Assembly: GCF_003932855.1 (NCBI RefSeq)
Contig: NZ_RQYZ01000010.1
Span: forward strand, 1-64,000
Direction of reading: 5' to 3'
DNA: 64,000 nt
Source of the DNA: Tessaracoccus sp. OH4464_COT-324
GTDB lineage: Bacteria > Actinomycetota > Actinomycetes > Propionibacteriales > Propionibacteriaceae
Below are positions 15,924-25,020 of the stretch, one piece after another. Below the pieces are notes generated by a model. The model worked only from the letters and a program-made list of their open reading frames with translations. It did not search any database and had not been told where the DNA came from. The position numbers and the translations under genes are program-made. Position 1 is the first letter of the stretch; every line of letters starts with the position of its first letter.

Positions 15924-17408
15924 CTAGTAGTCGTGCCGCCGATCCGAGCGGTCCAGCTCCTGCTCAATGGCTGCGATCAACTCAGGCGTCATCTTCGGCA
16001 TCGACTGCGTCTCCGGACCTTGGTTGCTGAGGCTCTGCGGGTTCAGCAGCTCGTCCACCTGCTGCTCCGTCAGCAGACCCCGCTCCACCACCAACTGGCG
16101 AATCTCTCCCTCGCCGCGCAGCGCGGCCTTGGCGAGATCCGCAGCCGCCTGATAGCCGATCGTCGGCGACAGCGCCGTGACCACACCAACCGAGGACTGC
16201 ACCATCCGGCGCAACCGGTCGCGGTTGGCAACGATCCCGTCGACACAGTTGATGCGCAACGTGCGGATGGCCCGCCTGAGCCATGTCACGTTCTGCAGGA
16301 TCATGTGTGCCATCACCGGCTCGAAGGCGTTCAGCTGCAGCTGGCCGCCCTCCGAAGCCATCGAGACCGTCACATCCGAACCCGCGATCACGTAGGCCAC
16401 CTGGGTGACCGCCTCCGGGATGACCGGATTTACCTTGCCCGGCATGATCGACGAACCTGCTTGCTTCGCCGGCAGGCTGATCTCCCCCAAACCGGCCTGC
16501 GGGCCCGAGGAGAGGAGCCGCAGGTCGTTGCAGATCTTGCTGATCTTCATCGCGTTGCGCTTCAGCGCCGACGAAACGAGCATGAAAACCCCGGTGTCGC
16601 TCGTCGCCTCGATCAGATCATGTGCCGTGCGCAGCCGGTGTTCGCCCGTGATCTCGCGTAGGTGTCGCATCACCGCCGGCGCATAGTCCTCGTGCGCCGT
16701 GATACCCGTACCGATCGCCGTCGCCCCCAGATTCAGCTCGCTCAGCGACGGCAGCGTCTGCTCCAGCAGCTGAACGTCCTCGCCCAGCGTCGATGCGAAA
16801 CCGTGGAACTCCTGGCCGAGCGTCATCGGCACAGCGTCCTGCAGCTGGGTACGCCCAACCTTCAACACGTCACGGTACTCCCGGCCCTTCAGGTGGAAGG
16901 AGTACTGCAGAAGCTGCAGCTCCGCGATCAGCTTCCGAATTCCCGCCGCCACCGCCAGCTTCACCGCCGACGGGTAGGTATCGTTCGTGGACTGCGCCCG
17001 GTTCACATGATCGATCGGGTGCAGGTAAGCGTAGTCGCCCTTCTCGCGCCCCGCCAGCTCCAGCGCACGGTTGGCGATCACCTCGTTAGCGTTCATGTTG
17101 GAACTCGTGCCTGCCCCACCCTGGATCACGCCGACGATGAACTGATCGTGCAGCGCTCCCTCGATGATCTCCTGGCAGGCCTGATCGATCAGGTCGGCGC
17201 GCTCGTCGTCCAACTCGCCCAGGTCAGCGTTGGCTCGCGCCGCGGCCTGCTTCACCTGCGCGAAAGCCACCACGAAATCCGGGTAGATCCCGATCGGCCG
17301 TCGGCTGATCGGGAAGTTGTCCACGGCTCGCGCCGTGTGCACGCCCCAGTAGGCGTCCGCGGGCACCTCGTACTCGCCGAGAGAGTCCCGCTCGATCCTG
17401 ATGTTCAT
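15924..17408 (-). CDS. aspA: Aspartate ammonia-lyase
   Basis: Converts L-aspartate to fumarate and ammonia, feeding a fumarate-reducing or propionate-type fermentation. The 494 residues carry the fumarase/aspartase signature GSSIMPGKVNPVIPE, DHVNRAQSTNDTYPS and IEATSDTGVFMLVSSALKR. The run KICNDLRLLSSGPQAGLGEI and the end VVERGLLTEQQVDELL resemble aspartase more than fumarase C. The start is the ATG at 17408 (MNIRIERDSLGEYEVP, the family opening); a longer upstream frame is a shadow of the dipeptidase. A 25-30 residue charged tail extends past the usual end. It lies two bases after the M20 dipeptidase stop, so both are probably co-transcribed. Fumarase activity is a less likely alternative. 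Confidence 0.88.
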   Translation of the reverse strand: MNIRIERDSLGEYEVPADAYWGVHTARAVDNFPISRRPIGIYPDFVVAFAQVKQAAARANADLGELDDERADLIDQACQEIIEGALHDQFIVGVIQGGAGTSSNMNANEVIANRALELAGREKGDYAYLHPIDHVNRAQSTNDTYPSAVKLAVAAGIRKLIAELQLLQYSFHLKGREYRDVLKVGRTQLQDAVPMTLGQEFHGFASTLGEDVQLLEQTLPSLSELNLGATAIGTGITAHEDYAPAVMRHLREITGEHRLRTAHDLIEATSDTGVFMLVSSALKRNAMKISKICNDLRLLSSGPQAGLGEISLPAKQAGSSIMPGKVNPVIPEAVTQVAYVIAGSDVTVSMASEGGQLQLNAFEPVMAHMILQNVTWLRRAIRTLRINCVDGIVANRDRLRRMVQSSVGVVTALSPTIGYQAAADLAKAALRGEGEIRQLVVERGLLTEQQVDELLNPQSLSNQGPETQSMPKMTPELIAAIEQELDRSDRRHDY

Positions 17409-17410
17409 CA

Positions 17411-18739
17411 CTATCCCTTCGACAGGTTGTTCAGTAGCAGTGCCTCGGCGTGCGCGGCCTTCGCGAAGTCGTCGAGACTGAGCGATTCGTCTATTCCATG
17501 CATCCGAGAATGCGGATCGACCACCGCGGTGCACAGCACCAGCGCGCCCGGGTTGCGCTGCGCCAGCTCTCCGACGATCGGGATCGACCCGCCGCAGCCC
17601 ATCTCCACCGGCTCGACGCCGAATGCCTCCCGCAGCGCGTCCACCGCCGCCCGAGCGCGCTCATCCGTCAGCTCGGTTCGGCTGCCCGCGCTGCCGCGGC
17701 CGAACTCCAACTCCAGCTGCGCACCCCACGGCACGTTGCGCTCCAGGTGTGCCCGCAGCGCCTCCTGTGCCCGCCCCGGGTCGTCGGCGGGCGCCAGCCG
17801 GACACTCACCACGGCGCGCGCCTGCGCCACCAACACGTTCGCCACATCCTTCACCGGCGTGGCGTCGATCGCCAGCACCGACGCCGTCGGCTTGGTCCAC
17901 AACCGGGCCGCCGCCGGGCCGTCACCGATGAGCTGCACCCCGTCAAGCAACCCCGTCTCCGTGCGCAGCCGCTCATCGGAGTAGTCAACGGCTACGTCGT
18001 CGCTGGCCACCAGGCCCGCGACCGCGACGTTGCCACGGTCGTCGTGCAGCGTGGCCAGCAGACGGCTGAGCGCGGTGAGCGCGTCGGGCACCACCCCGCC
18101 GAACGCGCCCGAGTGCATCGGCGTGCGCAGGGTCCTAACCGTGACGGTGACGTCAATGAGACCGCGCAGCATCGTCGTCAGGCTCGGCGTGCCCACCTCC
18201 CAGTTGGTGGCGTCTGCGATGACGAACACGTCAGCCGACAGCTCGTCGGTGTACTTGTCGAGGATCGCCGCCATCGTCGGTGATCCCTGCTCCTCCTCGC
18301 CCTCGATCAGCAGCTTCACCCCCACCGGCGGCCGGCCACCGAACGCCCGCAGCGCCGCCAAATGGACAGCGAACCCACCCTTGTCGTCCGCGGTGCCCCG
18401 GCCCCAGAGGCGGCCCGCGCGCTCCTGGGCTTCGAAGGGCGCGCTCGTCCACTCGGCGACCTCGCCGGTGGGCTGCACGTCGTAGTGGGCGTAGAGCAGC
18501 ACGGTGGGCTGGCCCGCAGGCGCAGGGAAATTCGCGTACACCGCGGGCTTGCCGCCCGCCTCCAACATCCGCACCTCACCCGCGCCCACGTCGCCGAGCA
18601 GCCGGGCTACCTCGCGGGCGGCGGCGAGCACATCGTCGTGATGCTCGGCCAAGGAGGACACGGACGGAATGGCCACCAGGCGCTTCAGATCGTCGATGAC
18701 GCCGGGGAGGACTTCGGTTACAGCAGCAGAAATGGTCAC
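17411..18739 (-). CDS. M20 family metallo-dipeptidase
   Basis: Cytoplasmic zinc peptidase of 442 residues that probably cleaves dipeptides. Metal ligands of the M20/M25/M40 family are present: YAHYDVQP (about residue 84), GTADDKGG (about 115), EGEEEQGSP (about 147) and DPHSRMHGIDES near the end. The lid or dimerisation insert lies at about 205-320 (TPMHSGAFGG). The start is a GTG at 18739 with TAGGCT seven bases upstream, a leaderless-type promoter. Followed after two bases by aspA; together they could take peptides from extracellular proteolysis to aspartate and fumarate. Substrate specificity (for example carnosinase-like) is not readable. Confidence 0.88.
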   Translation of the reverse strand: MTISAAVTEVLPGVIDDLKRLVAIPSVSSLAEHHDDVLAAAREVARLLGDVGAGEVRMLEAGGKPAVYANFPAPAGQPTVLLYAHYDVQPTGEVAEWTSAPFEAQERAGRLWGRGTADDKGGFAVHLAALRAFGGRPPVGVKLLIEGEEEQGSPTMAAILDKYTDELSADVFVIADATNWEVGTPSLTTMLRGLIDVTVTVRTLRTPMHSGAFGGVVPDALTALSRLLATLHDDRGNVAVAGLVASDDVAVDYSDERLRTETGLLDGVQLIGDGPAAARLWTKPTASVLAIDATPVKDVANVLVAQARAVVSVRLAPADDPGRAQEALRAHLERNVPWGAQLELEFGRGSAGSRTELTDERARAAVDALREAFGVEPVEMGCGGSIPIVGELAQRNPGALVLCTAVVDPHSRMHGIDESLSLDDFAKAAHAEALLLNNLSKG

Positions 18740-18746
18740 GCCTTGC

Positions 18747-18752
18747 AGCCTA
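18747..18752 (-). promoter_or_regulatory. -10 hexamer TAGGCT of the M20-aspA operon (leaderless type)
   Basis: TAGGCT on the minus strand ends seven bases before the GTG start codon, fitting transcription that starts at the codon. Confidence 0.45.
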
Positions 18753-18802
18753 GCGGCCCACCCATGCGGCCGCAGGACGACGGGGCAGCTTGAAGACTGT
18801 TT

Positions 18803-18816
18803 CGAAAGCGCTTTCG
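18803..18816. promoter_or_regulatory. Perfect CGAAAGCGCTTTCG palindrome
   Basis: A perfect 14-bp palindrome of LacI/CcpA operator type, 64 bases upstream of the M20 dipeptidase start. The 16 bases TGTTTCGAAAGCGCTT at 18798-18813 recur exactly at 54401-54416. The rest of this 200-base gap between purL and the dipeptidase holds no gene that I can see. Confidence 0.55.
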
Positions 18817-18939
18817 GGGCAGGGCGGGACCCCAGCAGCCATCCCCTGCGCTGGGCGCATAGGCCGGATGCCGGAAGGCTTTTTGCCCAGCCGGCGCACC
18901 GGACCCGGGCCGGGCCTCAGCGACGGGCGTGGCGCGGAA

Positions 18940-21189
18940 TCAGCTGAACGCTGCCGGGATCGGCGCCGCCCAGACGTCCCTGGCGTCGGCCAGGGGAATG
19001 CTGAGGTGGCCGACGAAATCCAGCTGGTCGCCACCCACCTCGCCGATGCGAGCAGCGGGAACCCCGTGCTGCGCCGCCAGCTCCGCGAACCTCTCCTCGT
19101 TCCCCACAGGCAGCGACACCACAGCGCGCGCCGCAGACTCGCTGAACAGCGCCACCGTCGGATCCTCAACGGGCAGCGTCACCCGGCAGCCCAACCCGGA
19201 GTGGAAGGCGCTCTCAGCGACGGCCACCGCCAACCCGCCCTCGGACAGGTCGTGCGCGGAGGACAGGATGCCTTCCCTGGCCGAGGCCCGGCACAGCTTG
19301 CCGAGCGCGATCTCCTCCTGGAGACGAACCTTAGGCGGGAACCCACCCAAATGCCCGTGCACGGCTTCGGCCCAGATGGAGCCGGAGAGCTCCTCGTCGG
19401 TGGTGCCCAGCAGCCAGACGGCGTCGCCCTCGGCGCGGAAACCCGAGCGGATTCGGGTGCGGACGTCGTCGATCACGCCAAGCACACCAATAGTGGGCGT
19501 GGGCAGAATGGGAGCCGAACCGGTCTGGTTATACAGCGAAACGTTGCCACCGGTGACGGGGGTTCCCAGCTCGCGGCAGGCGTCAACCAGGCCGAGGATG
19601 GTCTCGACGAACTGCCACATGACGCTCGAATCCTCCGGCGAACCGTAGTTGAGGCAGTCGGTGATGGCGACGGGCTCGGCCCCGCTGACCGCCACGTTCC
19701 GGTAGGACTCGCTGAGCGACAGCTGAGCACCCAGATAGGGGTTTAGCAGCGTGAAGCGAGAATTGGCGTCCAGCGACAGCGCGATGCCCAGCCCGGTAGC
19801 CTCGTCAATACGGATCATGCCCGCGTCCTCGGGCTGCGCCAGCACGGTGTTGCCCCGCACGTAGCGGTCGTACTGCCTGGTGACCCAGGTCTTATCGGCG
19901 ACGTTGCCGTGGGCGAGCACCCGCTCTAGCGCATGCCGCAGTCCCTCCGGCGAGTTGTCCCGCGGCAGCCTTTCCGCCCGGTTGGCGTTCAACTCATCAA
20001 TCCAGCCCGGCCGGTGGTAAGGCCGCTCGTAGACTGGGCCATCGTGCGCCACCGTCTTCGGGTCCACGTCGACGATGGTCTCGCCATGCCAGTCGATGAT
20101 GAGCCGGTCGCCCTCCGTGACCTCGCCGATCACGGTGGCCTGGACATCCCACTTCCCGCAGATCGCCATGAAGGTGTCGACGTTGTCCGGCGCCACGACC
20201 GCCATCATGCGCTCCTGAGATTCGCTCATCAGAATCTCTTCGGGCTTCAGCGACGGGTCGCGCAGCGGCACCAGCTCCAGGTCAACGTGCATGCCCCCGT
20301 CGCCGGCGGAGGCGAGTTCGCTGGTCGCACAGGAGATGCCTGCGGCGCCGAAGTCCTGGATTCCCGTGACGATGCCTGCCTGGAACAGCTCCAGGGTGCA
20401 CTCGATCAGCAGTTTCTCCATGAACGGGTCGCCCACCTGGACGCTGGGGCGCTTCGCCGGGCCGTCAGCGTCGAAGGTCTCGGAGGCGAGGATCGAGGCG
20501 CCCCCGATGCCGTCACCGCCGGTGGCCGCCCCGAAGAGGATCACCTTGTTGCCGACACCCGAGGCGTGCGCCCGATGCAGGTCCTCGTGCCGCAGCACGC
20601 CGACGCACAGCGCATTGACCAGCGGGTTCGCCAGGTAGCTCTGGTGGAACTGGACCTCGCCGCCGATGTTGGGCAGGCCCAGACAGTTGCCGTAACCGCC
20701 TACGCCGGACACAACTCCCGGCAGCACGCGCGCAGTGTCTGCGGCGTCAAGCGGGCCGAAGCGCAGCGAGTCCATCACCGCGATCGGGCGCGCACCCATC
20801 GCCAGAATGTCGCGCACGATGCCGCCCACGCCGGTAGCCGCGCCCTGGTAAGGCTCGACGTAGCTGGGGTGGTTGTGGCTCTCCGCCTTGAACGTGACGG
20901 CATAGCCCTGGCCGATGTCCACGACGCCCGCGTTCTCCCCGATGCCTGCGAGCAGCGGCCCACGGGGGGTGTCCTGACTCAACTCACCGAACCGCTTCAG
21001 GTGAATCTTGGAGGATTTGTAAGAACAGTGTTCCGACCACATCACGGAGTACATGGCCAACTCCGCGGCGGTGGGCCGCCGCCCGAGGATCTCCCTGATG
21101 CGCGCATACTCGTCGTCCTTGACGCCCAGTGCCGCGTAGGGTTGCTCGACCTCGGGGGTGTTCGACGCATGATCAACGGTATCTACCAC
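18940..21189 (-). CDS. purL: Phosphoribosylformylglycinamidine synthase subunit PurL
   Basis: Synthetase subunit that makes formylglycinamidine ribotide from FGAR using ammonia delivered by PurQ with PurS. At 749 residues it is the small three-subunit type without a glutaminase domain, which matches the separate purQ and purS at 24049-24959. Visible motifs include [16 protein letters not shown] (from about residue 46), [33 protein letters not shown] and [17 protein letters not shown] in the C-terminal repeat. The start is a GTG at 21189; the only promoter-like hexamer (TAGAGT, 21198-21203) lies eight bases upstream, so it may be leaderless. The gene stands alone, divergent from the YcaQ-like gene. 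Confidence 0.97.
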   Translation of the reverse strand: MVDTVDHASNTPEVEQPYAALGVKDDEYARIREILGRRPTAAELAMYSVMWSEHCSYKSSKIHLKRFGELSQDTPRGPLLAGIGENAGVVDIGQGYAVTFKAESHNHPSYVEPYQGAATGVGGIVRDILAMGARPIAVMDSLRFGPLDAADTARVLPGVVSGVGGYGNCLGLPNIGGEVQFHQSYLANPLVNALCVGVLRHEDLHRAHASGVGNKVILFGAATGGDGIGGASILASETFDADGPAKRPSVQVGDPFMEKLLIECTLELFQAGIVTGIQDFGAAGISCATSELASAGDGGMHVDLELVPLRDPSLKPEEILMSESQERMMAVVAPDNVDTFMAICGKWDVQATVIGEVTEGDRLIIDWHGETIVDVDPKTVAHDGPVYERPYHRPGWIDELNANRAERLPRDNSPEGLRHALERVLAHGNVADKTWVTRQYDRYVRGNTVLAQPEDAGMIRIDEATGLGIALSLDANSRFTLLNPYLGAQLSLSESYRNVAVSGAEPVAITDCLNYGSPEDSSVMWQFVETILGLVDACRELGTPVTGGNVSLYNQTGSAPILPTPTIGVLGVIDDVRTRIRSGFRAEGDAVWLLGTTDEELSGSIWAEAVHGHLGGFPPKVRLQEEIALGKLCRASAREGILSSAHDLSEGGLAVAVAESAFHSGLGCRVTLPVEDPTVALFSESAARAVVSLPVGNEERFAELAAQHGVPAARIGEVGGDQLDFVGHLSIPLADARDVWAAPIPAAFS

Positions 21190-21280
21190 AAGATGTAACT
21201 CTATCGGGTTTACCCCCAGTGCACCCTCCGATCCGGCGACCGCAGGGCAGCTCGGCAGTGCCCCCGGCAGGGGACACGAC

Positions 21281-21286
21281 TACACT
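21281..21286 (+). promoter_or_regulatory. -10 hexamer TACACT of the YcaQ-like gene (leaderless type)
   Basis: TACACT ends six bases before the ATG at 21293 and there is no ribosome binding site between them. Confidence 0.4.
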
Positions 21287-21292
21287 TCATGT

Positions 21293-22468
21293 ATGCGACT
21301 CGATAGAGCGCGCCGCATTGCGCTCACGGCCCAGGCTCTGGCTTCCCCCAGGCCCAAGAGGGTCACCCACTCGGCCTTTCTGAAGCTGTTCGACACGATC
21401 GGGCTCTCCCAAATCGACTCGATCAACGTACTCGCCCGAGCGCACCTGATGCCGGCGTACTCCAGGCTGGGCGGCTACGACGTGGCGCACTTCGAGCGAG
21501 CAGCCGCGGCCGCAGAACTGGTCGAGGTCTGGGCGCACGAGGCCACGATCGTTCCGACGGCGACCCGCCACTGGCTGCGGCCGAGAATGGCGCGCGCAGC
21601 CGAGCACCCATTCTGGGCCGCGCCGCTGGCCGAGTATCCCCGCCTGGCGGAGGGCATCGTCGAGACCATCGGGCGCGACGGGCCGCTGACCGCCCGTCAG
21701 CTTCAACTGCGGTTCCGTGCCCCCGACGTGCCAAAGACCAGCTGGGGCTGGAACTGGTCCGTCGTGAAGCGCGTGTGCGAGGCGCTGTTCGCGCTCGGAC
21801 GGCTCACGGCCTTGCGCCGCACTCCCACGTTCGAGCGACTCTACGACCTGCCGGAGCGCGCTTTCGGCCCACTGCCCCCGCCGCCGGGCGCAGCAGAGGC
21901 GACGGCGGAGCTGGTTCGGGCGGCCAGCAAGGCCCTGGGCATCGGCTCTCTCAACTGTTTCGCCGACTACTACCGACTCCGGAAGGCCGATACGCGCGCA
22001 GCGGTGCAGGAACTACTCGCCACGGGCGAGTTGGAGCGTGTTCGCGTGCAAGGTTGGGACGACGAGCTGTTCCTGCGCACCGATCACGAGGCGCGCCGGG
22101 TGCGGGCACGGGCCCTGTTGGCCCCCTTCGACCCGCTGGTATTCACACGCGGGCGGCTGCTTCAACTCTTCGGGATGCACTACCGCATCAGCACCTACAC
22201 GCCTGCTGCCAAGCGGCCGTACGGCTACTACGTGCTGCCATTCCTGCTGGGTGATCGGCTCGTCGGACGCACCGACCTGAAAGCGGATCGCGCAACTGGG
22301 CGCCTGCTGGTGCGCACCGCCTTTGCCGAGGAAGAGGCCCCGCCCGACACGGCGCGCGAACTGGCAGCGGAGTTGGCCGAGCTTGCTGCTTGGCTGGGCT
22401 TGGGCCAGATCACGCTGGCTGACGACGCAGCAGGCGACCTAGTGGACGCGCTGGCCAAGGAGCTCTGA
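21293..22468 (+). CDS. YcaQ/AlkX-type winged-helix DNA glycosylase
   Basis: 391-residue cytoplasmic protein of the HTH_42/YcaQ superfamily, whose studied members remove bulky or crosslinked alkylated purines from DNA. The catalytic motif is of the Q-x-D kind: Gln40 and Asp42 in GLSQIDSINVLARAH, as in E. coli YcaQ, not the Q-x-Q of AlkZ. Repeated winged-helix modules and the typical blocks WEW-type HEATIVPTATRHWLRP, LLAPFDPLVFTRGRL and YYVLPFLLGDRLVGRTDLKAD are present. The start ATG at 21293 has no ribosome site. Single gene ending in a strong terminator. Housekeeping-type repair is the likely role; no biosynthetic cluster that would need self-protection is nearby. Confidence 0.85.
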   Translation: MRLDRARRIALTAQALASPRPKRVTHSAFLKLFDTIGLSQIDSINVLARAHLMPAYSRLGGYDVAHFERAAAAAELVEVWAHEATIVPTATRHWLRPRMARAAEHPFWAAPLAEYPRLAEGIVETIGRDGPLTARQLQLRFRAPDVPKTSWGWNWSVVKRVCEALFALGRLTALRRTPTFERLYDLPERAFGPLPPPPGAAEATAELVRAASKALGIGSLNCFADYYRLRKADTRAAVQELLATGELERVRVQGWDDELFLRTDHEARRVRARALLAPFDPLVFTRGRLLQLFGMHYRISTYTPAAKRPYGYYVLPFLLGDRLVGRTDLKADRATGRLLVRTAFAEEEAPPDTARELAAELAELAAWLGLGQITLADDAAGDLVDALAKEL

Positions 22469-22567
22469 GGCCCCACGCCCCCGCGACAACGTCACCCGGC
22501 CTATTCGTGCGTCGCGCTGAAGCGTCGTAGTGCCTCAATCCCGTGAACGGGGCAGGCAACGCGACCG

Positions 22568-22618
22568 AGCTGCCCCACCCGGCCGCGCGATGAGCGAGGT
22601 ACACCGGGTGGGGCAGCT
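22568..22618. terminator. Bidirectional terminator hairpin
   Basis: Perfect 15-base arms AGCTGCCCCACCCGG and CCGGGTGGGGCAGCT with a 21-base loop separate the convergent YcaQ-like and anti-sigma-like genes. Confidence 0.75.
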
Positions 22619-22629
22619 GTCGCTAGGGC

Positions 22630-23457
22630 TCAACTCACTCGCTTAAGCAGCGCGTCGAAACCGTACTCGTCGGCCGAAAGGCTCCGCCCGATCAGCTCCC
22701 TGACCTTCTTCTCCACCTCCGCGTCCTGCGCCCACAGCACGACGGTCAGCTTTCCAGGGTTGCTGTAGTCGTCGAACATTGCGATCGGCCCCTTATCCTG
22801 GAAGAGGGAGTCGAGCGCTTTCCTGGCCTTAGCAAAACGCTCTTCGGCTGCCTCATCGTCACCGTTTGGGTTGTAGGGGACGGGATCAACCTTCTCGGAG
22901 ACCTCCGCTCCTGCGGGAGCCTCACGCGACGGCAACGCCGTCAACGTCAACTCTCCCTTCTCGCTGTCGAAGGAACCGAGCACCCAGACATCGTCGGCCC
23001 AACGAGTACCCGAGACCTCTTCAGCACCGATTTTTACCCAGTCCACTTCGCCCAGAACGCTGGGCCCCGTGCACTGCGGCGGGTAGGAAGTGAGCAAGAC
23101 CTGGCACAGCTTCGGGTGTGAGTCCCCCGGGCTTTGCAAGATAGTCACCTTGCCTGCGACCTGACCGGCAGGTTTCGGTTCAGCCGGAGACTGCTGGGTC
23201 TGCGGCTTCCCGCTCTGAGTTTTCTCCGTTTGGTTACCGGCCTGGAAGACGGTCGCGTTCGAAAACACCTCTGGCGTCGGTGCGGCGTACTGATTCTGTT
23301 GCATGAGAACTCCTCCCACTGCGAGTGCGAGCGCGCAGGCTCCCGTGGTTCCGCCGATTATCGCCTGACGTCGACCACGACGTCGCCGAACAGACTGAGC
23401 GATTCCGGCCGGATCCATCTCGGGCGCCAGCCCATTCATTGCCTTGTTAAGATCCAT
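22630..23457 (-). CDS. Membrane protein encoded with an ECF sigma factor (possible anti-sigma factor)
   Basis: 275-residue protein with a short cytoplasmic N-terminus (about residues 1-30, ending in RRRRGRR), one membrane helix (AIIGGTTGACALALAVGGVLM, about 31-51) and a large outside part with a Pro/Gln-rich linker and two cysteines (KLCQVLLTSYPPQC). No known domain or zinc-binding HxxxCxxC motif is seen. The ATG at 23457 has AAGGA eight bases upstream and lies six bases after the sigma factor stop, so the two are co-expressed. In SigE-family loci such a gene often acts on the sigma factor or carries its sensing domain; the role here is inference. Confidence 0.7.
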   Translation of the reverse strand: MDLNKAMNGLAPEMDPAGIAQSVRRRRGRRQAIIGGTTGACALALAVGGVLMQQNQYAAPTPEVFSNATVFQAGNQTEKTQSGKPQTQQSPAEPKPAGQVAGKVTILQSPGDSHPKLCQVLLTSYPPQCTGPSVLGEVDWVKIGAEEVSGTRWADDVWVLGSFDSEKGELTLTALPSREAPAGAEVSEKVDPVPYNPNGDDEAAEERFAKARKALDSLFQDKGPIAMFDDYSNPGKLTVVLWAQDAEVEKKVRELIGRSLSADEYGFDALLKRVS

Positions 23458-23462
23458 GATCA

Positions 23463-23927
23463 CTATCCTTCCTGGATGTCGACCAGCTGCTTCAAAGCAG
23501 CCAGTCCACGATGAATGTGGGTTTTTGCTGTTCCTTCCGGAATGCCGAGCGTCTTCGCAACTTCCGGGATAGTTAGGTCGTCGAAGTATCGAAGCGTCAC
23601 CGCGGCACGTTGAGGACGGCTAAGTGAACGCAACGCACGAGCCAAGTCCAGGCGACGTTCCACATCGCCGCCCGACAGTATCTGGTCGCGCACCTGCTCC
23701 ACAGGTTTCTCATGCCAACTGCTACGCCGCCACCAAGAGATATATGTGCGGTGAATCGCCTTGCGAACGTACCCTTCGAAGCGATCATCCTCGCCGTTGT
23801 AGCGGCTGAAGCATTTGACCAGAGCCGTCTGTACCAGGTCCTCGGCATGCTGCTTATCGCCGGTCAGCAGCCAAGCAGACCGCAGCAGCCTGCTTCCTCG
23901 GTCCTGCACAAACTGATCGAAACTCAT
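23463..23927 (-). CDS. SigE-family ECF RNA polymerase sigma factor
   Basis: 154-residue alternative sigma factor. Region 2 lies at about residues 1-70 (FDQFVQDRGSRLLRSAWLLT, then HAEDLVQTALVKCFSR) and region 4 at about 93-150 (LPRAAV-like SRPQRAAVTLRYFDDL, GIPEGTAKTHIHRGLAALK). The second of two adjacent ATGs (23927) has the better spacing, five bases after AGGAGG. The gene precedes the membrane protein at 22630. A TGAAAC-18-CGTT pair at 23949-23976 upstream fits an autoregulated ECF promoter. The stimulus is unknown. Confidence 0.88.
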   Translation of the reverse strand: MSFDQFVQDRGSRLLRSAWLLTGDKQHAEDLVQTALVKCFSRYNGEDDRFEGYVRKAIHRTYISWWRRSSWHEKPVEQVRDQILSGGDVERRLDLARALRSLSRPQRAAVTLRYFDDLTIPEVAKTLGIPEGTAKTHIHRGLAALKQLVDIQEG

Positions 23928-23948
23928 CATTACCTCCTCACCTTGTTA

Positions 23949-23976
23949 AACGCTGCGGGGCCAGCCAACCGTTTCA
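23949..23976 (-). promoter_or_regulatory. Candidate autoregulatory ECF promoter
   Basis: On the minus strand TGAAAC (23971-23976) and CGTT (23949-23952) are 18 bases apart and end about 22 bases before the sigma gene start. The -35 resembles the GAAC core and the -10 the CGT core of ECF promoters. Confidence 0.4.
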
Positions 23977-24014
23977 GCACATGCCAACTTTTTTCTTGAA
24001 ACTGCACATGAAAA

Positions 24015-24036
24015 AAGGCCACCGCACGGTGGCCTT
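24015..24036 (-). terminator. Intrinsic terminator of the purS-purQ transcript
   Basis: Arms AAGGCCACCG and CGGTGGCCTT with a two-base loop. On the minus strand the stem is followed by a run of T (A6 at 24011-24016 on plus), directly after the purQ stop. It also separates purQ from the sigma factor promoter. Confidence 0.9.
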
Positions 24037-24048
24037 CTTCACACCTAG

Positions 24049-24723
24049 TCAGGAGCGGTTTTGCAGGAAACTGAGCAGTGAAGCAAAGAGTCTGCTGCCG
24101 TCAAGCGACGCGCCAGTCAACTCCTCGACGTTGTGTTCCGGGTGCGGCATCAAACCCACGACGTTGCCACGCTTGTTGGTGATGCCCGCGATGTCGTTGG
24201 CCGAGCCGTTCGGATTGTCGATGTAGCGGAACACCACCTGGTCATTGTCTTCGAGACGTCGAAGCACGTCGGGCGCGGCCTGGAAGTTGCCCTCGCCGTT
24301 TTTCAGCGCAATCGTGATCTCCTCCCCGGGCTCGAAGGCGCACGTCCACACCGTGTCCTTCGTCTCCACCCGGAGCCGCTCGTCGCGGCAGATGAACTGC
24401 TGGCCGGCGTTGCGAATCATCGCGCCCTCCAGCAGGTGAGCCTCGCACAGCATCTGGAAGCCGTTGCAGATGCCGAGCACCGGCATTCCCTTGCCCGCCG
24501 CATCGATGACGCTGTCCATGATCGGGCTGAACCTTGCAATGGCACCACAGCGCAGATAGTCGCCGTAGGAGAAGCCGCCTGGCAGCACGATCGCATCCAC
24601 CCCGTCAATCGAGTCGGAACCGTGCCACAACGCGACGGCCTCGGCGCCGCTCAACCGAACCGCGCGCAGTGCGTCGTGGTCGTCCAGGGAGCCGGGAAAG
24701 GTGACAACACCAACCCTGGTCAT
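24049..24723 (-). CDS. purQ: Phosphoribosylformylglycinamidine synthase glutaminase subunit PurQ
   Basis: Class I glutamine amidotransferase that supplies ammonia to PurL. The 224 residues include the nucleophile elbow [15 protein letters not shown] (Cys about 86) and the His-Glu pair in [11 protein letters not shown] near the C-terminus. [21 protein letters not shown] is the usual start. The ATG at 24723 overlaps the purS stop (ATGA), so the two subunits are coupled. A strong intrinsic terminator follows. PurL is encoded 5 kb away rather than next door. Confidence 0.97.
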   Translation of the reverse strand: MTRVGVVTFPGSLDDHDALRAVRLSGAEAVALWHGSDSIDGVDAIVLPGGFSYGDYLRCGAIARFSPIMDSVIDAAGKGMPVLGICNGFQMLCEAHLLEGAMIRNAGQQFICRDERLRVETKDTVWTCAFEPGEEITIALKNGEGNFQAAPDVLRRLEDNDQVVFRYIDNPNGSANDIAGITNKRGNVVGLMPHPEHNVEELTGASLDGSRLFASLLSFLQNRS

Positions 24724-24959
24724 TCGGCCACCACTTCAAAGGATTCGATGACGGTGTTTGCCAGCAGCCGTTCGGCGGCCTCACCGATTCGGGCGAGCAC
24801 CTCGTCGGTGATCTGCCCCTCTACCTCAATCTCGAACCGCTTTCCCTGGCGGACCGTCAGCCCTTCGAACCCTAGGCGACGCAAGGCCCCAGTTACGGCC
24901 TTGCCCTGCGGGTCAAGAATCTCGGGTTTCGGCATGACGTTGACGACCACACGTGACAT
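24720..24959 (-). CDS. purS: Phosphoribosylformylglycinamidine synthase subunit PurS
   Basis: 79-residue small subunit that bridges PurQ and PurL in the ammonia-channelling complex. [19 protein letters not shown] and [19 protein letters not shown] are classic PurS blocks. The ATG at 24959 gives the normal length; the longer frame upstream is a shadow of purC. TAGCAT lies seven bases upstream and no ribosome binding site is present, so the purS-purQ message may be leaderless. Confidence 0.96.
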   Translation of the reverse strand: MSRVVVNVMPKPEILDPQGKAVTGALRRLGFEGLTVRQGKRFEIEVEGQITDEVLARIGEAAERLLANTVIESFEVVAE

Positions 24960-24966
24960 GACAACC

Positions 24967-24972
24967 ATGCTA
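24967..24972 (-). promoter_or_regulatory. -10 hexamer TAGCAT of purS-purQ (leaderless type)
   Basis: TAGCAT on the minus strand ends seven bases before the purS ATG, inside the 61-base gap after purC. Confidence 0.4.
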
Positions 24973-25020
24973 ACGGCAATTCCCTGCTCGGGCGTAGCCA
25001 ACGGCACGCGCGAACGCCCC

